Assembly: GCA_016712345.1 (NCBI GenBank)
Contig: JADJRH010000001.1
Span: forward strand, 3,596,001-3,660,000
Direction of reading: 5' to 3'
DNA from: Polyangiaceae bacterium
Lineage (GTDB): Bacteria; Myxococcota_A; Polyangia; Polyangiales; Polyangiaceae
Length of the DNA: 64,000 nucleotides
A model generated the notes under the pieces. The model searched no databases. It worked only from the letters and a program-made list of their open reading frames with translations, and was not told the origin of the DNA. Positions within the stretch are counted from its first letter, which is position 1. Each line of letters begins with the position of its first letter. The translations under genes and the position numbers were made by a program. Shown here one piece after another: positions 8,173 to 16,966 of the stretch.

Positions 8173-9081
8173 TCAACCTCGTCGCAGTCCCCGTCGCGCT
8201 TTCACAGCCCGCATGACGCCCGCGCCGGCCACCGGCGGTTCAGGCTCACGAGGTGGAAGCGCCATCACGAGCCGTTCGATCGTGGGCAACGCGTGAACGA
8301 CGGTGAGGTACGCACGCACTTCGTCGAAAGGTTTTTCGAACACCACGACGAGCATGTAAATCATCGCAAAACTACGCACCACGTAGTTCATTTCGGGGGC
8401 GCGTACACTTTCGTAGAGGTGCTCGCCCTTGTGCAGATTTGCGACATGAGGCAGCGCGCGCACGGCGGAGAGCGCGTTTCGAACAAGCAGCACGCGTCGC
8501 CACAACTCGGCCCGCTCCTCGGCTGTCAGGTCTTCGTGGGGTTCACGATCCGCAGAGACGCCGTTGTCTTCTTCGTGCGTTTCTTTCGTGTCGAGCACCG
8601 GCTCTGAAATCAACGTTTCAAAGTGAAGACCTGCCCGCGCTGCTTTTCGATAAAGCTTCGTTCCGTCGGTTTCTTCTTCACCGTCGTGAGGGCCTTCCAT
8701 TTCGCTGGAGCCCCAAATCACAGGGGATCGCGCATCGACAACAATTGCCGCGAGGGCGCCCGCACGACCAATCAACGCTGTCAGTTCACCTGCAAGCGAG
8801 CGCGCCGGAGGAGCATGTTTCGGCCTCAAAGGTTCGTGCGACGGCAAGCGAAAAAGGTCTGCAAAACTGGCAACCAACATCTCCATTCGTCGCACGCGTA
8901 CATCACGATCGGCAGGTGGTTCGTTGAATGTCGCAACCACCGTTGGTCCGTCTTCCAAGGGAACAACGAGCACATTTTCGGAGGCGGCCGGCGCCGCTTC
9001 GGGTCGCACAAAGCTCACTTTCGATGCGCCGAGATCGCGCATCAGAATCGCTTCGAGCCGTCCTTCGGCGTCTGAAATCAT
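8173..9081 (-). CDS. Conserved cytoplasmic protein, possible roadblock/GAF-like fold
   Basis: 302 aa from the ATG at 9081; a longer in-frame version would run into the divergent kinase gene, so the internal start (MISDAEGRLEAILMRDLG) is preferred. No signal peptide. There are two roughly similar segments, one around LVVPLEDGPTVVATFNEPP and another around ALAAIVVDARSPVIWGSSE, the latter reminiscent of roadblock/LC7 or GAF strands. An acidic spacer precedes a helical C-terminal half. Function unknown. It shares a divergent promoter region with the protein kinase gene, which may point to a signalling role; that is only positional inference. Confidence 0.6.
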   Translation of the reverse strand: MISDAEGRLEAILMRDLGASKVSFVRPEAAPAASENVLVVPLEDGPTVVATFNEPPADRDVRVRRMEMLVASFADLFRLPSHEPLRPKHAPPARSLAGELTALIGRAGALAAIVVDARSPVIWGSSEMEGPHDGEEETDGTKLYRKAARAGLHFETLISEPVLDTKETHEEDNGVSADREPHEDLTAEERAELWRRVLLVRNALSAVRALPHVANLHKGEHLYESVRAPEMNYVVRSFAMIYMLVVVFEKPFDEVRAYLTVVHALPTIERLVMALPPREPEPPVAGAGVMRAVKARRGLRRG

Positions 9082-9172
9082 TGGGGCAAGACTACTTTGC
9101 GAACGCTGATGTCCCAACGGATTTGCGTTCGGAGTGATTGCTTTTGCAAGCTTGGGTACTCTCGCTCGCTCA

Positions 9173-10750
9173 ATGAGCGGCGCGACTGAAAAAGGCGCAC
9201 TTGACGACACTCTTGCATTTTCCGGCGAAAGGGCCGCACCGAACCCCGATGCAACGCAGGCGGCGACGAATGTTCGCGCAACCGACGATACAGCGCCGGC
9301 GGCTGATTCATCCGCGTTGGATACGTCGATCGCCGGGCCCAAACCGCCGATTGTCGCGGGCTACGACATTGTAAAAATACTCGGCCAAGGTGGCATGGGC
9401 GTTGTGTGGGAAGCCCGCGATCACAAGCTCGGGCGCACCGTTGCGCTCAAGGTTCACTCGGGTGATCCGGCGGAAAAAGAAGCGCTTTGGGTGGAGGCTC
9501 GCCTCGCGGCGAAAATCGCACATCCCGGCGTTGTTCCCGTTCACGACGTGGGGTTCACCGCGCACGGCGATCCCTTTTACACGATGGACCTTTTGGAAGG
9601 GACATCGCTCAAAACCTTGCTTCGCGACGGGAAAATCCCTCATTTGCGAGCACTTTCGATCATGAACAACGTGGCCGAAGCGGTGGCCGTTGCGCACGAA
9701 CGAGGGGTTGTTCATTGCGATCTCAAGCCCGGCAACATCTTCATCGACACCGACGGTCGCGCCCGCGTTCTTGATTTTGGGCTCGCATTTACCGCCGCCG
9801 GTACCGCCGCTCACGCGCTTGGGCCGGCGCGCGGCTCACCGCCGTACATGTCGCCGGAGCAGATCGCAGGGAGCCCATTGTCAGCCGCAACCGATGTGTA
9901 CTCATTGGGCGTTGTTCTGTTTGAAATGATCACGGCGACCCTCCCATTTCAAGGGTACTCCACGGTTGAGTTATTCAGCGCGATCACCCTTGATCCCGCA
10001 CCCAAACCGTCGAGCCGCGCGCCCAACGTTGGAGAGTCCCTCGACGCACTGTGCCTCGCGTGTCTGCAAAAAAAGGCCGAGTTAAGGCCGCAGAATGCCC
10101 GCGCGCTGCAACGCGAAATTCGTCGTCTTCTCGAAGGGGATGAAAAGCCCGAGCCCGAGGCCCCGAAAAGTGTACACAAGTCCCCGCAAAGTGTACGCAG
10201 CCTCCAACCGCGCGCTCAAACGGGTGATCGCAGAACGTTTCGTTTTGAAGTGTTGGTCGACGCCACTCCCGCGGAGCTTTGGCCGCTCGTTTCAAACACA
10301 GATCGATTCAACAGCGCGGTGGGCCTTCCGGCCGTCACGTTTGAACCGCTCGCCGATCCCCGCGGGGCCGCGCGCAAATCGGGGCGATTTCGCGTGCTCG
10401 GAATGGACGTTGCCTGGGAGGAACATCCTTTCGAGTGGAGCCGTGAACGCGAACACGCAGTGTTTCGAAAGTACACATCGGGCCCACTCGCCTGGCTTCA
10501 AAATCGCGTCACGCTCACCCCCAACGGCGAACAAACAAACCTAGTTCACGAAGTGACAGTCGCGCCCCGATCGCTGCTCGGCACTCTCTCTGCATTTTGG
10601 GAAATTCAGTGGAAAATGGGCCGCCGTGCACACGCGGTATATCGCCGCATGGGTGAAGCGGTGCGTCGCAGCGCCCCCCGATTTCGACGCGTACGACGCG
10701 CCCCACGAGCCTACGATGCAGCAGATCGCTCACGTTGGACGCGGTGTTGA
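9173..10750 (+). CDS. Ser/Thr protein kinase with C-terminal SRPBCC domain (probably frameshifted 3' end)
   Basis: 525 aa from ATG 9173 (a GTG at 9134 is an alternative). Kinase domain about 64-322: Gly loop GQGGMG, VALKV lysine at about 93, catalytic loop HCDLKPGN (HCD in place of HRD), DFG, APE-like SPEQ. A second domain (about 352-505) looks like a START/SRPBCC ligand-binding module (FRFEVLVDATPAELW, WEIQWKMGRRAHAVYRR). The last ~24 codons after the C6 run at 10674-10679 are an Arg-rich tail that looks non-native; removing one C joins this frame to the DUF5939 ORF. The full product would be kinase-SRPBCC-DUF5939-cyclase-like. Cytoplasmic, no membrane segment seen. Confidence 0.8.
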   Translation: MSGATEKGALDDTLAFSGERAAPNPDATQAATNVRATDDTAPAADSSALDTSIAGPKPPIVAGYDIVKILGQGGMGVVWEARDHKLGRTVALKVHSGDPAEKEALWVEARLAAKIAHPGVVPVHDVGFTAHGDPFYTMDLLEGTSLKTLLRDGKIPHLRALSIMNNVAEAVAVAHERGVVHCDLKPGNIFIDTDGRARVLDFGLAFTAAGTAAHALGPARGSPPYMSPEQIAGSPLSAATDVYSLGVVLFEMITATLPFQGYSTVELFSAITLDPAPKPSSRAPNVGESLDALCLACLQKKAELRPQNARALQREIRRLLEGDEKPEPEAPKSVHKSPQSVRSLQPRAQTGDRRTFRFEVLVDATPAELWPLVSNTDRFNSAVGLPAVTFEPLADPRGAARKSGRFRVLGMDVAWEEHPFEWSREREHAVFRKYTSGPLAWLQNRVTLTPNGEQTNLVHEVTVAPRSLLGTLSAFWEIQWKMGRRAHAVYRRMGEAVRRSAPRFRRVRRAPRAYDAADRSRWTRC

Positions 10751-12035
10751 GCGCTTGGCCGCGGCTTCGGATCCGGTTTTTCCACCGGCACTCATTGACA
10801 AACTTCGCGACCATCTCCTGCGCGCACCCGATCGGCGGCTTGAACGCATTCGTCCCTTTGCCCTCGCCGACAATTGGTCGGTCTCCCGCTCGCTGCTCCT
10901 TGATTTGCTGCTGTTTGCTGCAAGTCAGTCTCTCGTCGACATCGCCTGGGATCTCGTGTGCCCGGGTTGTTACGTTGCGCACGAAGTGGCCCCATCGCTT
11001 CGTCGGATTGCGCAGCAGGGTCAATGTGACGCGTGTGGAGAAGCGTACAGTCGAGATCTGGCCGATTCGGTAGAGTTGATTTTTCGTCCCCACCGTGAAG
11101 TTCGTGATCTTGTCACAGGTGTCTACTGCACCGGCTCACCTGCAATGCGGCCACATGTGCTTGTTCAACAGGTGTTGGACCCGCACGAACACCGGAGCGT
11201 CACGGTAAACCTACCCATCGGCCAACTCTATTTTCGCGCTGAGAAAAAGCCTGCCACCGGTGAGGTGCTTGTCAGTCGAGCCGCCCTCTCCTCGGAGACA
11301 ACAGTCAAGTTCAGCGATACCGCAGTGGATGTGGTCCCCGCTGTTTTGCGGCCGGGAAGCGCTTCGATAACTCTGGTCAACAACACGGATCAAGTTCAAG
11401 TGGTGCGCCTTATGGTGGCACCCGACAAATCGGACAGCGTCACTGCCGCACTCGCCGTCACCCACCCAACGTTTCGCACATTGTTTTCAGAAGAGCTGCT
11501 CGCCGAAGGTGAACACCTCCGAGTGGGCTCTCTCGCATTTGTCGCGTTGTCCGCTGTGGATCGCGCGCGCCTTTTCAGCCAGTTCGGTGATGCTGCCCTG
11601 TTTGCTCGATATCGTGATTTGGCCGCCCTCATTGAAAAGCAGGCCACGGTTGAACAGGGCACCGTATTTCGAAACGGGCTTGAAGGAACACTCATCGCGT
11701 TTTCTACCCCCGCGGCCGCGGTTCGAACCGCTTTATCTCTCATTCAACAGGTAAAGTCACAATTGCCATTCACCGTCAGAGCGGCAGTTCACTGCGGCCA
11801 GTGTATCTTGGTTTCCCGCGGAGCCCAAGTGGAGTATTTTGGTGAAACCATTGAGCAAACGTGGGCTCTTTTGGCCGACGCCGCGCCCAACAACATTGTT
11901 GTTTCATCGGCTGTAGACTCCGATTCAGCCGCCCTCAGTGCCACACTGTCGGGTGGATTCGAACGTAGGGTTGCCCATAGTATATCTACTGAATACGCCG
12001 GCCGCAGAATCACACGGCTGATCCCCACCACGTGA
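10626..12035 (+). CDS. DUF5939 and degenerate adenylate cyclase-like region (3' part of split gene)
   Basis: The ORF opens at a GTG (10626) inside the kinase ORF, but clear homology starts at about 10680 (DFDAYDAPHEPT), just after the C6 run. A DUF5939-type region (about 45-290) holds a Cys4 zinc ribbon (Cys112, 115, 134, 137) and RIRPFALADNW. The C-terminal 300-460 aligns with class III cyclases in layout, but the usual metal-binding FTDLRGST segment reads FVALSAVDRA and the later GD site reads NGLEGT, so both metal aspartates are gone: a pseudo-cyclase, probably sensory or structural. In homologues I know, SRPBCC, DUF5939 and cyclase are one polypeptide. Confidence 0.7.
   Translation: MHTRYIAAWVKRCVAAPPDFDAYDAPHEPTMQQIAHVGRGVERLAAASDPVFPPALIDKLRDHLLRAPDRRLERIRPFALADNWSVSRSLLLDLLLFAASQSLVDIAWDLVCPGCYVAHEVAPSLRRIAQQGQCDACGEAYSRDLADSVELIFRPHREVRDLVTGVYCTGSPAMRPHVLVQQVLDPHEHRSVTVNLPIGQLYFRAEKKPATGEVLVSRAALSSETTVKFSDTAVDVVPAVLRPGSASITLVNNTDQVQVVRLMVAPDKSDSVTAALAVTHPTFRTLFSEELLAEGEHLRVGSLAFVALSAVDRARLFSQFGDAALFARYRDLAALIEKQATVEQGTVFRNGLEGTLIAFSTPAAAVRTALSLIQQVKSQLPFTVRAAVHCGQCILVSRGAQVEYFGETIEQTWALLADAAPNNIVVSSAVDSDSAALSATLSGGFERRVAHSISTEYAGRRITRLIPTT
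10674..10679. other. C6 homopolymer at putative frameshift site
   Basis: Frame one reads GCC CCC CGA; homology continues one base later at GAT TTC GAC. Five Cs instead of six would give an uninterrupted protein (SAPDFDAYDAP). CCC-C is also a known +1 slippage-prone context. Confidence 0.6.
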
Positions 12036-12370
12036 AGCTACGAACAGTGAGTCTAAAAAAGGCGCGAGCCCTGCACGACTTCTCGGGCCATCTCGATATC
12101 GCCTGCGATTTGGCCGAAATCGATCTTTTTTCGCCCTCACAAATATTTTTTTGACGTCGGGGGAATCTTCTTGCCACAGACAACAAAGAAGCAGGCGTCA
12201 TCTGCTTCCAACATCTACCCAACAAATCCTGTTCGGAGAGTGAGCCTCCCTGAGTAGGGATTTGCCGTCGAACTACACGCTCGGCTTGTTGGGAAAGGGC
12301 GGCCCATTCAGGGCCAAACCATTTGGGACTGTCACCGCGCATTTCACCGCGCGCGTGCCGGAGGTGTGTC
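12036..12370. other. Intergenic region before vWA lipoprotein gene
   Basis: 335 bases with no convincing gene. It holds a weak intrinsic-terminator candidate (12106-12131), a second T-rich run soon after, and GGAGG at 12360-12364 serving the downstream ATG. A 120-codon minus-strand ORF crosses it but lacks any recognisable feature. No clear promoter consensus was found. Confidence 0.5.
12106..12131 (+). terminator. Possible intrinsic terminator after the cyclase-like ORF
   Basis: Six-base stem CGATTT / AAATCG with a GGCCG loop, followed three bases later by six Ts. The stem is AT-rich and weak, so this is tentative; the position about 70 bases after the stop at 12035 fits. Confidence 0.4.
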
Positions 12371-14608
12371 ATGCGGTCTGGTAAGGTTCTCGCACCCTCG
12401 ATCTTTTTGGGCCTGCTGCTTTCTGCCGCCGGATGTTTGGAACGACCACTTCAAAGCCAAGATCCGCGATCTACCGCCATGATTATTGAACCGCTCAAGT
12501 TGAGCGCGGTGGAGCGAATTGACCTTCTGTTTGCCGTTGATAACTCCGCTTCCATGGGTGACAAACAGGAGATCTTGGCGCGCGCCATTCCCGATCTGGT
12601 CAAGCGCCTTGCCAATCCAAAATGCCTCGACGGTGCAGGAAATCCGGCAGAAAGTCAGCCTCAGAGCCCCACCGATCCCTGCCCTGTTGGAACAGAACGC
12701 GAGTTTCTCGCGGTACCTGACATTCACATTGGTATTGTGTCATCCGCTTTGGGTGGGCCCGACGGCCTCACCTGCGGCGCCGATAAATACAACGACAAGG
12801 GTCACCTCCTTTCAAGGCGACTCAATGGTTCCACGGTTCCAACCTATGAGAGCATGGGCTTTTTGGCTTGGGATCCCGATCAGAAATTATCTCCGCCTGG
12901 TGAATCTATCCTTGATGCCGGTGATACGGGTCTTGTTCCAAGCCTCCAAGAAATGGTTGTGGGCGTGGGTGAAAACGGCTGTGGGTATGAAGCTCAACTG
13001 GAGAGTTGGTACAGATTTCTAATTGACCCCGACCCTTACAAAAAACTTGTACTCGACGGCGACGACCTTGTTCCCGAAGGTGTTGACGACGTGATTATCG
13101 ATCAGCGAAAAGCCTTTTTGCGGCCCGACTCGCTTGTGGCGATCATCATGCTCAGTGACGAAAACGACTGCTCCATTGCACCGGGAAAAGGCGCCGCAAA
13201 ACTCTTCCGCGGCGATCGAATGGTAAAACCGCGTTCAGAATGCTCCGAAAACGGCCCGAATGACCCGTGTTGTGCTCCTTGTGACGACGCTCCGCCGGCC
13301 TGCGCAGAAGACCCTTCATGCACAACGGACGACGGCGCTCTGGCTCGCCTCGCCAAAGAAGAAGATCACGTGGATTTAAGGTGTTTTAACCAAAAAGAAC
13401 GGTTTGGAAAAAACTACCTCTACCCAACCTCCCGTTATACAAAAGGCCTCACCGAGCTTCACGTCCCGGACAGGTACGGCAAACTTGTACCCAACCCACT
13501 TTTTATGGACCTGAATCTCAACGACGACCTGACGGGTGAACGCAATTCTTCCCTGGTGTTTTTGGCGGGTATCGTGGGTGTACCCTGGCAGGACATTGCG
13601 CGCGATCCCACCACGCTGACAAAGGGACTCAAAAGCGCCAAAGAGCTGGCCGAGCGTGACTCAAAGGGCATTACCACATGGGATATCATTTTGGGCGATC
13701 CTGAAAGTGGAACGCTTCCACTCGACCCGCACATGATCGAGTCAACAAAACCGCGCGAGGGTACAAACCCGGTGACCGGTACAGACATGGCGCCGCCAAC
13801 GGCGGGGTATGGGGCCGACCCCATTTCAGGCCATGAGCAGCCTTTCCAAATTGATAATCCACAATATGCGTGCACCTTTCCCCTCTTAACGCCGCTGCCT
13901 TGTGAATCGACAAACTGCCAATGCAAAAATCCCGAAGGTGACCCGCTCTGTCAGGATGAGTCGGGCGCCTATACAACCACTCAGGTGGCTGCGAAAGCGT
14001 ACCCCGGACTTCGTGAACTGTCGGTATTGAAAGGGCTGAATGAGCAGGCGATTGTGGGATCTGTATGCCCGTCAAACATGGACGAAAGCGCAGAAACCGA
14101 CGCACTCGACTTTGGGTATCGCCCGGCCATCGGCGCCCTGATCGACCAGCTCCGAGGTAAGCTCGGTCATCAATGTCTGCCGCGCAAACTCACCCCCGCC
14201 GAAAATGGGCAGGTCAAATGTTTGGTACTTGAAGCGCGCAAGAGTGAAACCTGCTCCTGCAAACCTGAAGACGGGCGCGTTGCGGTTTCGGACGAACACG
14301 TGGACGCGGTTCAAAGTGCGCTCGAATCGGGGCTCATTCGCGAAGGTGCGAGTTGCTTCTGTGAAGTTCCTCAACTCGAAGGTGCGGAGTTGACCGCTTG
14401 TCAAAACGAAAACGCCGATCCGCTGGTGGTCGACGGTGAACAGGTAAACGGCTTCTGTTACATTGACGCCACGGCTGTTCCACCGGTTGGCTCACCTGAG
14501 TTGGTTCCCGACTCGTGTGTTTCCACAGAGCGCCGGGTTGTGCGGCTCGTGGGTAATGCAAAAGCCCGCCCTGGAAGCGACTATTACGTCATGTGTTCCG
14601 AAGGGTAG
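12371..14608 (+). CDS. Large vWA-domain lipoprotein
   Basis: 745 aa from the ATG at 12371, which has GGAGG seven to eleven bases upstream and yields a lipoprotein signal (FLGLLLSAAGC, Cys22). A von Willebrand factor A-like domain follows, with the MIDAS signature Asp57-Ser59-Ser61 (FAVDNSASM) and later IIMLSDENDCS. The remainder is Cys-rich, with segments such as CCAPC and CQCKN, pointing to a disulfide-stabilised extracellular protein. Family members in myxobacteria are common and mostly uncharacterised; metal-dependent protein binding is the usual vWA role. It is separated from the downstream cluster by a repeat element, so co-regulation is unlikely. Confidence 0.82.
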   Translation: MRSGKVLAPSIFLGLLLSAAGCLERPLQSQDPRSTAMIIEPLKLSAVERIDLLFAVDNSASMGDKQEILARAIPDLVKRLANPKCLDGAGNPAESQPQSPTDPCPVGTEREFLAVPDIHIGIVSSALGGPDGLTCGADKYNDKGHLLSRRLNGSTVPTYESMGFLAWDPDQKLSPPGESILDAGDTGLVPSLQEMVVGVGENGCGYEAQLESWYRFLIDPDPYKKLVLDGDDLVPEGVDDVIIDQRKAFLRPDSLVAIIMLSDENDCSIAPGKGAAKLFRGDRMVKPRSECSENGPNDPCCAPCDDAPPACAEDPSCTTDDGALARLAKEEDHVDLRCFNQKERFGKNYLYPTSRYTKGLTELHVPDRYGKLVPNPLFMDLNLNDDLTGERNSSLVFLAGIVGVPWQDIARDPTTLTKGLKSAKELAERDSKGITTWDIILGDPESGTLPLDPHMIESTKPREGTNPVTGTDMAPPTAGYGADPISGHEQPFQIDNPQYACTFPLLTPLPCESTNCQCKNPEGDPLCQDESGAYTTTQVAAKAYPGLRELSVLKGLNEQAIVGSVCPSNMDESAETDALDFGYRPAIGALIDQLRGKLGHQCLPRKLTPAENGQVKCLVLEARKSETCSCKPEDGRVAVSDEHVDAVQSALESGLIREGASCFCEVPQLEGAELTACQNENADPLVVDGEQVNGFCYIDATAVPPVGSPELVPDSCVSTERRVVRLVGNAKARPGSDYYVMCSEG

Positions 14609-14625
14609 TGTCTAGACCAAAAAAG

Positions 14626-14893
14626 AAGCGATAAGAAAAATTAGACATTCATCTGCCTCGAAAAAAGCCTGGAAACGGAGCGTTTCGAAGAGATTCCAAC
14701 CGGCGCCGTCCAACGACTTCAGGTGATCAAAACGTGCCTGACACCGGTCAGGCGCCACAGAACTCCATGTAGAGAACCTGAAGCGCCACGCTTCTCGCTA
14801 TTCCGCTTGGCGGTGGGCGAGGGTGTCCCGCACCTTACGACAAGACCTGAAACCGTCCTTCGCAGAACGTCATGGATGCTATGTTATCGCTTG
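14626..14893 (+). repeat. MITE-like element, copy 1 (inverted relative to copy at 39.7 kb)
   Basis: Bounded by AAGCGATAA and TTATCGCTT, a perfect 9-bp terminal inverted repeat. Its right part (about 14805-14899) matches the reverse complement of about 39661-39740 with only a few differences (shared core includes CTTACGACAAGACCTGAAAC and CCTTCGCAGAACGTCATGG). Its left part (GGAGCGTTTCGAAGAGATTCC) also matches the far end of the second copy. No coding capacity. Confidence 0.75.
14736..14753. terminator. Hairpin inside repeat element
   Basis: Perfect 7-bp stem GCCTGAC / GTCAGGC with ACCG loop, followed by no T tract. It could act as a weak terminator or simply be the structural core of the mobile element. 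Confidence 0.4.
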
Positions 14894-14935
14894 ATTTAGG
14901 TGGTACGACCCGCGTTCGGGCGCTACCATGACTCA

Positions 14936-16642
14936 ATGGCCGAAACCGCGATTCGAACGCTCGACCTGTTCACGCTTGGAAAAAGCGCCTTTGAACACTT
15001 CTGCCGCGAGCTGCTTCGATACGGAATTGAGGTTGACCCAAAAATGGAAGTGCGCCGCGGGCGCGGCATTCTCTGCTTCTACAACCTCGACGACGGTCAC
15101 ATCTACCTCTCCCTGCCCGATCTGACAAGCCCCCTTGGTAAACTCCAAACAATGGTACTCGCCTCCACACTCGGCCTTTCGGGTGAAGACGAGCTGCTCG
15201 ATCTGTTTGAGCTTTTTATACCCCACGTGGTAGCGCACGAAATGGCTCATCACCTTCGCCACAAACATGGCCTTTTCGGCGACAACAAGTGGGAAGAAGA
15301 GCAAATTGCCAATCAACTTGCTGTTGCCCTTACCAAACGCCGATTATCCCCTACCGAGCGCGAACATGCCCGCAAGCTGCTCGGTCGCATGTTACAAACG
15401 CTTTCAAGCCGGTTAAACCTCAAAGACGCTGCAACCGTCAGCTACCACTCTATACTCATGGCGCTCAACGCCTCGGGTAGATTGGGCGACAGCGCCACAG
15501 AACGCGCGCAGGTCACTCAAAAACTCTTCTCTTCAGAAGCGCGCGGTATGATGCGGGCGGCCGGCGATCTGAGCAGCAGCATGGTGCGCGGGTTTGATAT
15601 TCGCGAACAACTCATTGCCGAAATTAACGAAGAATACGCTGAAGAATTTCAGAAATATGTCTATTACCATGCCGGCTGGCTTCATCTCGATTTGGCAAGC
15701 CACGGCGCGGAATACGTCGACGATTTCAGGCGTGAACGATTGGGAATGACAACTCCACTCCTCCCCGCCGTAGCTCCAGTATTGGCACCAACTGAAGCAT
15801 CGGTCATTGCGTATTATCGAGCCTTCCGTGAGTCGCGCGCTTTTTCAGAAGCGGGATCACGGTACTTTTATAAACGGTATCGCTCCATGTTGTGGGAAAA
15901 GTTGAGGAGCGCCGGTCTGACAATTCCGTCCCAAGCAGCCATTTTGGAGCGCGAGAGATCTTTTTTTCTTGAAAGCTGGGATGACAGCGACTCCGATGCT
16001 CTCAGGTATGTTGCCCACCTGGCAAAAGAAGAAATTCGCGGCCTCTTCCCAGCGTTCGTCGCCGACAAGGTAGATACAATCGCTTCGGTTGAAGAACACC
16101 TTCTGGCCGATACCGACGTTCGACTCTACAGGCACATTGTGTACAACGACGTTGACGAGGCCGCCCAGGCCACATTGTACCGGTTAACCCTGCTCGACCA
16201 AACAGATGTGTTTCGCCCGGTTCCGGCCGAAACTGTGTTGGAACTGTCACGCACGTTTTGCAAAGTGCTTGTGGATGCAGGTCAAACGGTTATTTGGGAA
16301 GGTGAAGTAAACGACGATGTGTTTTTTCTCGCCCGCGGCGGGCTTGAAGTATTGGTTGGGCAAACCCGCGTGGGAGTAATTGAGCCGGGTGAGGTATTTG
16401 GAGAAATGGCTTTTTTCTCGCGCGATATTCGCAATGCAACGGTTCGCGCGCGCAGAGCTTCTGAATGTTTTGTCGTCAAAGACATTGACCTCTTATCCCT
16501 TGTATTCAAGCATCCATCGGTCCTCATGCAAATGGCGGGCGTGTTAACCCGTCGCTTGGCCGATCTGAACCAACGTGCGGTGCATGCCGGAAATCTTCTT
16601 GTTCCAAGTGTACGCGGCGGTCCCCGATCCATTCCCAAGTAG
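14936..16642 (+). CDS. HExxH metallopeptidase-like protein with C-terminal cNMP-binding domain
   Basis: 568 aa; the ATG at 14936 begins MAETAIRTLDLF (longer version from 14900 is possible). A zincin-type motif HEMAHH occupies residues 101-106 with acidic residues Glu120-122 about 15-17 residues later (WEEEQIANQLA), resembling gluzincin or ImmA/IrrE-like active sites. A long helical middle follows. The C-terminal ~420-545 is a cyclic nucleotide-binding domain (EPGEVFGEMAFF, RNATVRA) with the phosphate-binding Glu490 and Arg499. No signal or membrane segment, so cytoplasmic. First gene of the isoprenoid/radical SAM cluster; processing of the downstream small peptide is a plausible but unproven role. 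Confidence 0.72.
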   Translation: MAETAIRTLDLFTLGKSAFEHFCRELLRYGIEVDPKMEVRRGRGILCFYNLDDGHIYLSLPDLTSPLGKLQTMVLASTLGLSGEDELLDLFELFIPHVVAHEMAHHLRHKHGLFGDNKWEEEQIANQLAVALTKRRLSPTEREHARKLLGRMLQTLSSRLNLKDAATVSYHSILMALNASGRLGDSATERAQVTQKLFSSEARGMMRAAGDLSSSMVRGFDIREQLIAEINEEYAEEFQKYVYYHAGWLHLDLASHGAEYVDDFRRERLGMTTPLLPAVAPVLAPTEASVIAYYRAFRESRAFSEAGSRYFYKRYRSMLWEKLRSAGLTIPSQAAILERERSFFLESWDDSDSDALRYVAHLAKEEIRGLFPAFVADKVDTIASVEEHLLADTDVRLYRHIVYNDVDEAAQATLYRLTLLDQTDVFRPVPAETVLELSRTFCKVLVDAGQTVIWEGEVNDDVFFLARGGLEVLVGQTRVGVIEPGEVFGEMAFFSRDIRNATVRARRASECFVVKDIDLLSLVFKHPSVLMQMAGVLTRRLADLNQRAVHAGNLLVPSVRGGPRSIPK

Positions 16643-16721
16643 CGCGTTCAAACTTGCCAACGGTGGGGTCCACCCTTTACGCTCCGCGCGAACGTTTTTC
16701 GACGAAAGGTTGGACGCCACC

Positions 16722-16940
16722 ATGGTACTCGACGATCTCGCAGCCCGCGTGATTGCAGCCGTAAAAAACAAGCCTGAAGCGGTGAAAGCGATCTCCGACG
16801 CGCTCGCCTCCGGCGATGCCAAAAAAATTCGGGATGCGCTCTCCACCCACGCCGGCATCTCTCTTTCCGATGACGAGGCTCAAGAAGTGGCGTCCCAAAT
16901 GCTTGCGAATCCACAACAGCCGGCCGCTTATTATACCTGA
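16722..16940 (+). CDS. 72-aa peptide, candidate RiPP precursor or small partner protein
   Basis: The ATG at 16722 lies 12 bases after GAAAGG; the open frame extends upstream but without likely starts near a ribosome site. The first ~60 residues are helical and charged (NKPEAVKAISDALASGDAKK, then SLSDDEAQEVASQML), like leader regions of ribosomally made peptides, and the C-terminus ends in NPQQPAAYYT with paired tyrosines. It lies 79 bases after the HExxH gene and 27 before the isoprenoid enzyme gene. C-terminal tyrosines are modified by radical SAM enzymes in PQQ and mycofactocin pathways, which suggests the precursor idea. It could instead be a small regulatory protein. Confidence 0.55.
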   Translation: MVLDDLAARVIAAVKNKPEAVKAISDALASGDAKKIRDALSTHAGISLSDDEAQEVASQMLANPQQPAAYYT

Positions 16941-16966
16941 ACGAATGTCATCCGCTGCGTGACACG

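Larger units (their letters stand above)
14609..14935. other. Intergenic region filled by a dispersed repeat
   Basis: 327 bases without a gene. Most is the AAGCGATAA-bounded element annotated at 14626-14893, including a 7-bp stem hairpin (14736-14753). The start codon of the HExxH protein at 14936 has no strong ribosome-binding site. Confidence 0.6.

Noticed and set aside
12010..12372. 120-codon minus-strand ORF in the gap before the vWA gene
   Set aside because: No domain, no ribosome site, and it overlaps the end of the cyclase-like gene and the start region of the vWA gene.
14936..16642. Family 2 encapsulin with cNMP domain (suggested by the nearby isoprenoid enzyme)
   Set aside because: No encapsulin/HK97 signature was seen; the N-terminal half instead has an HExxH motif and acidic third ligand region.
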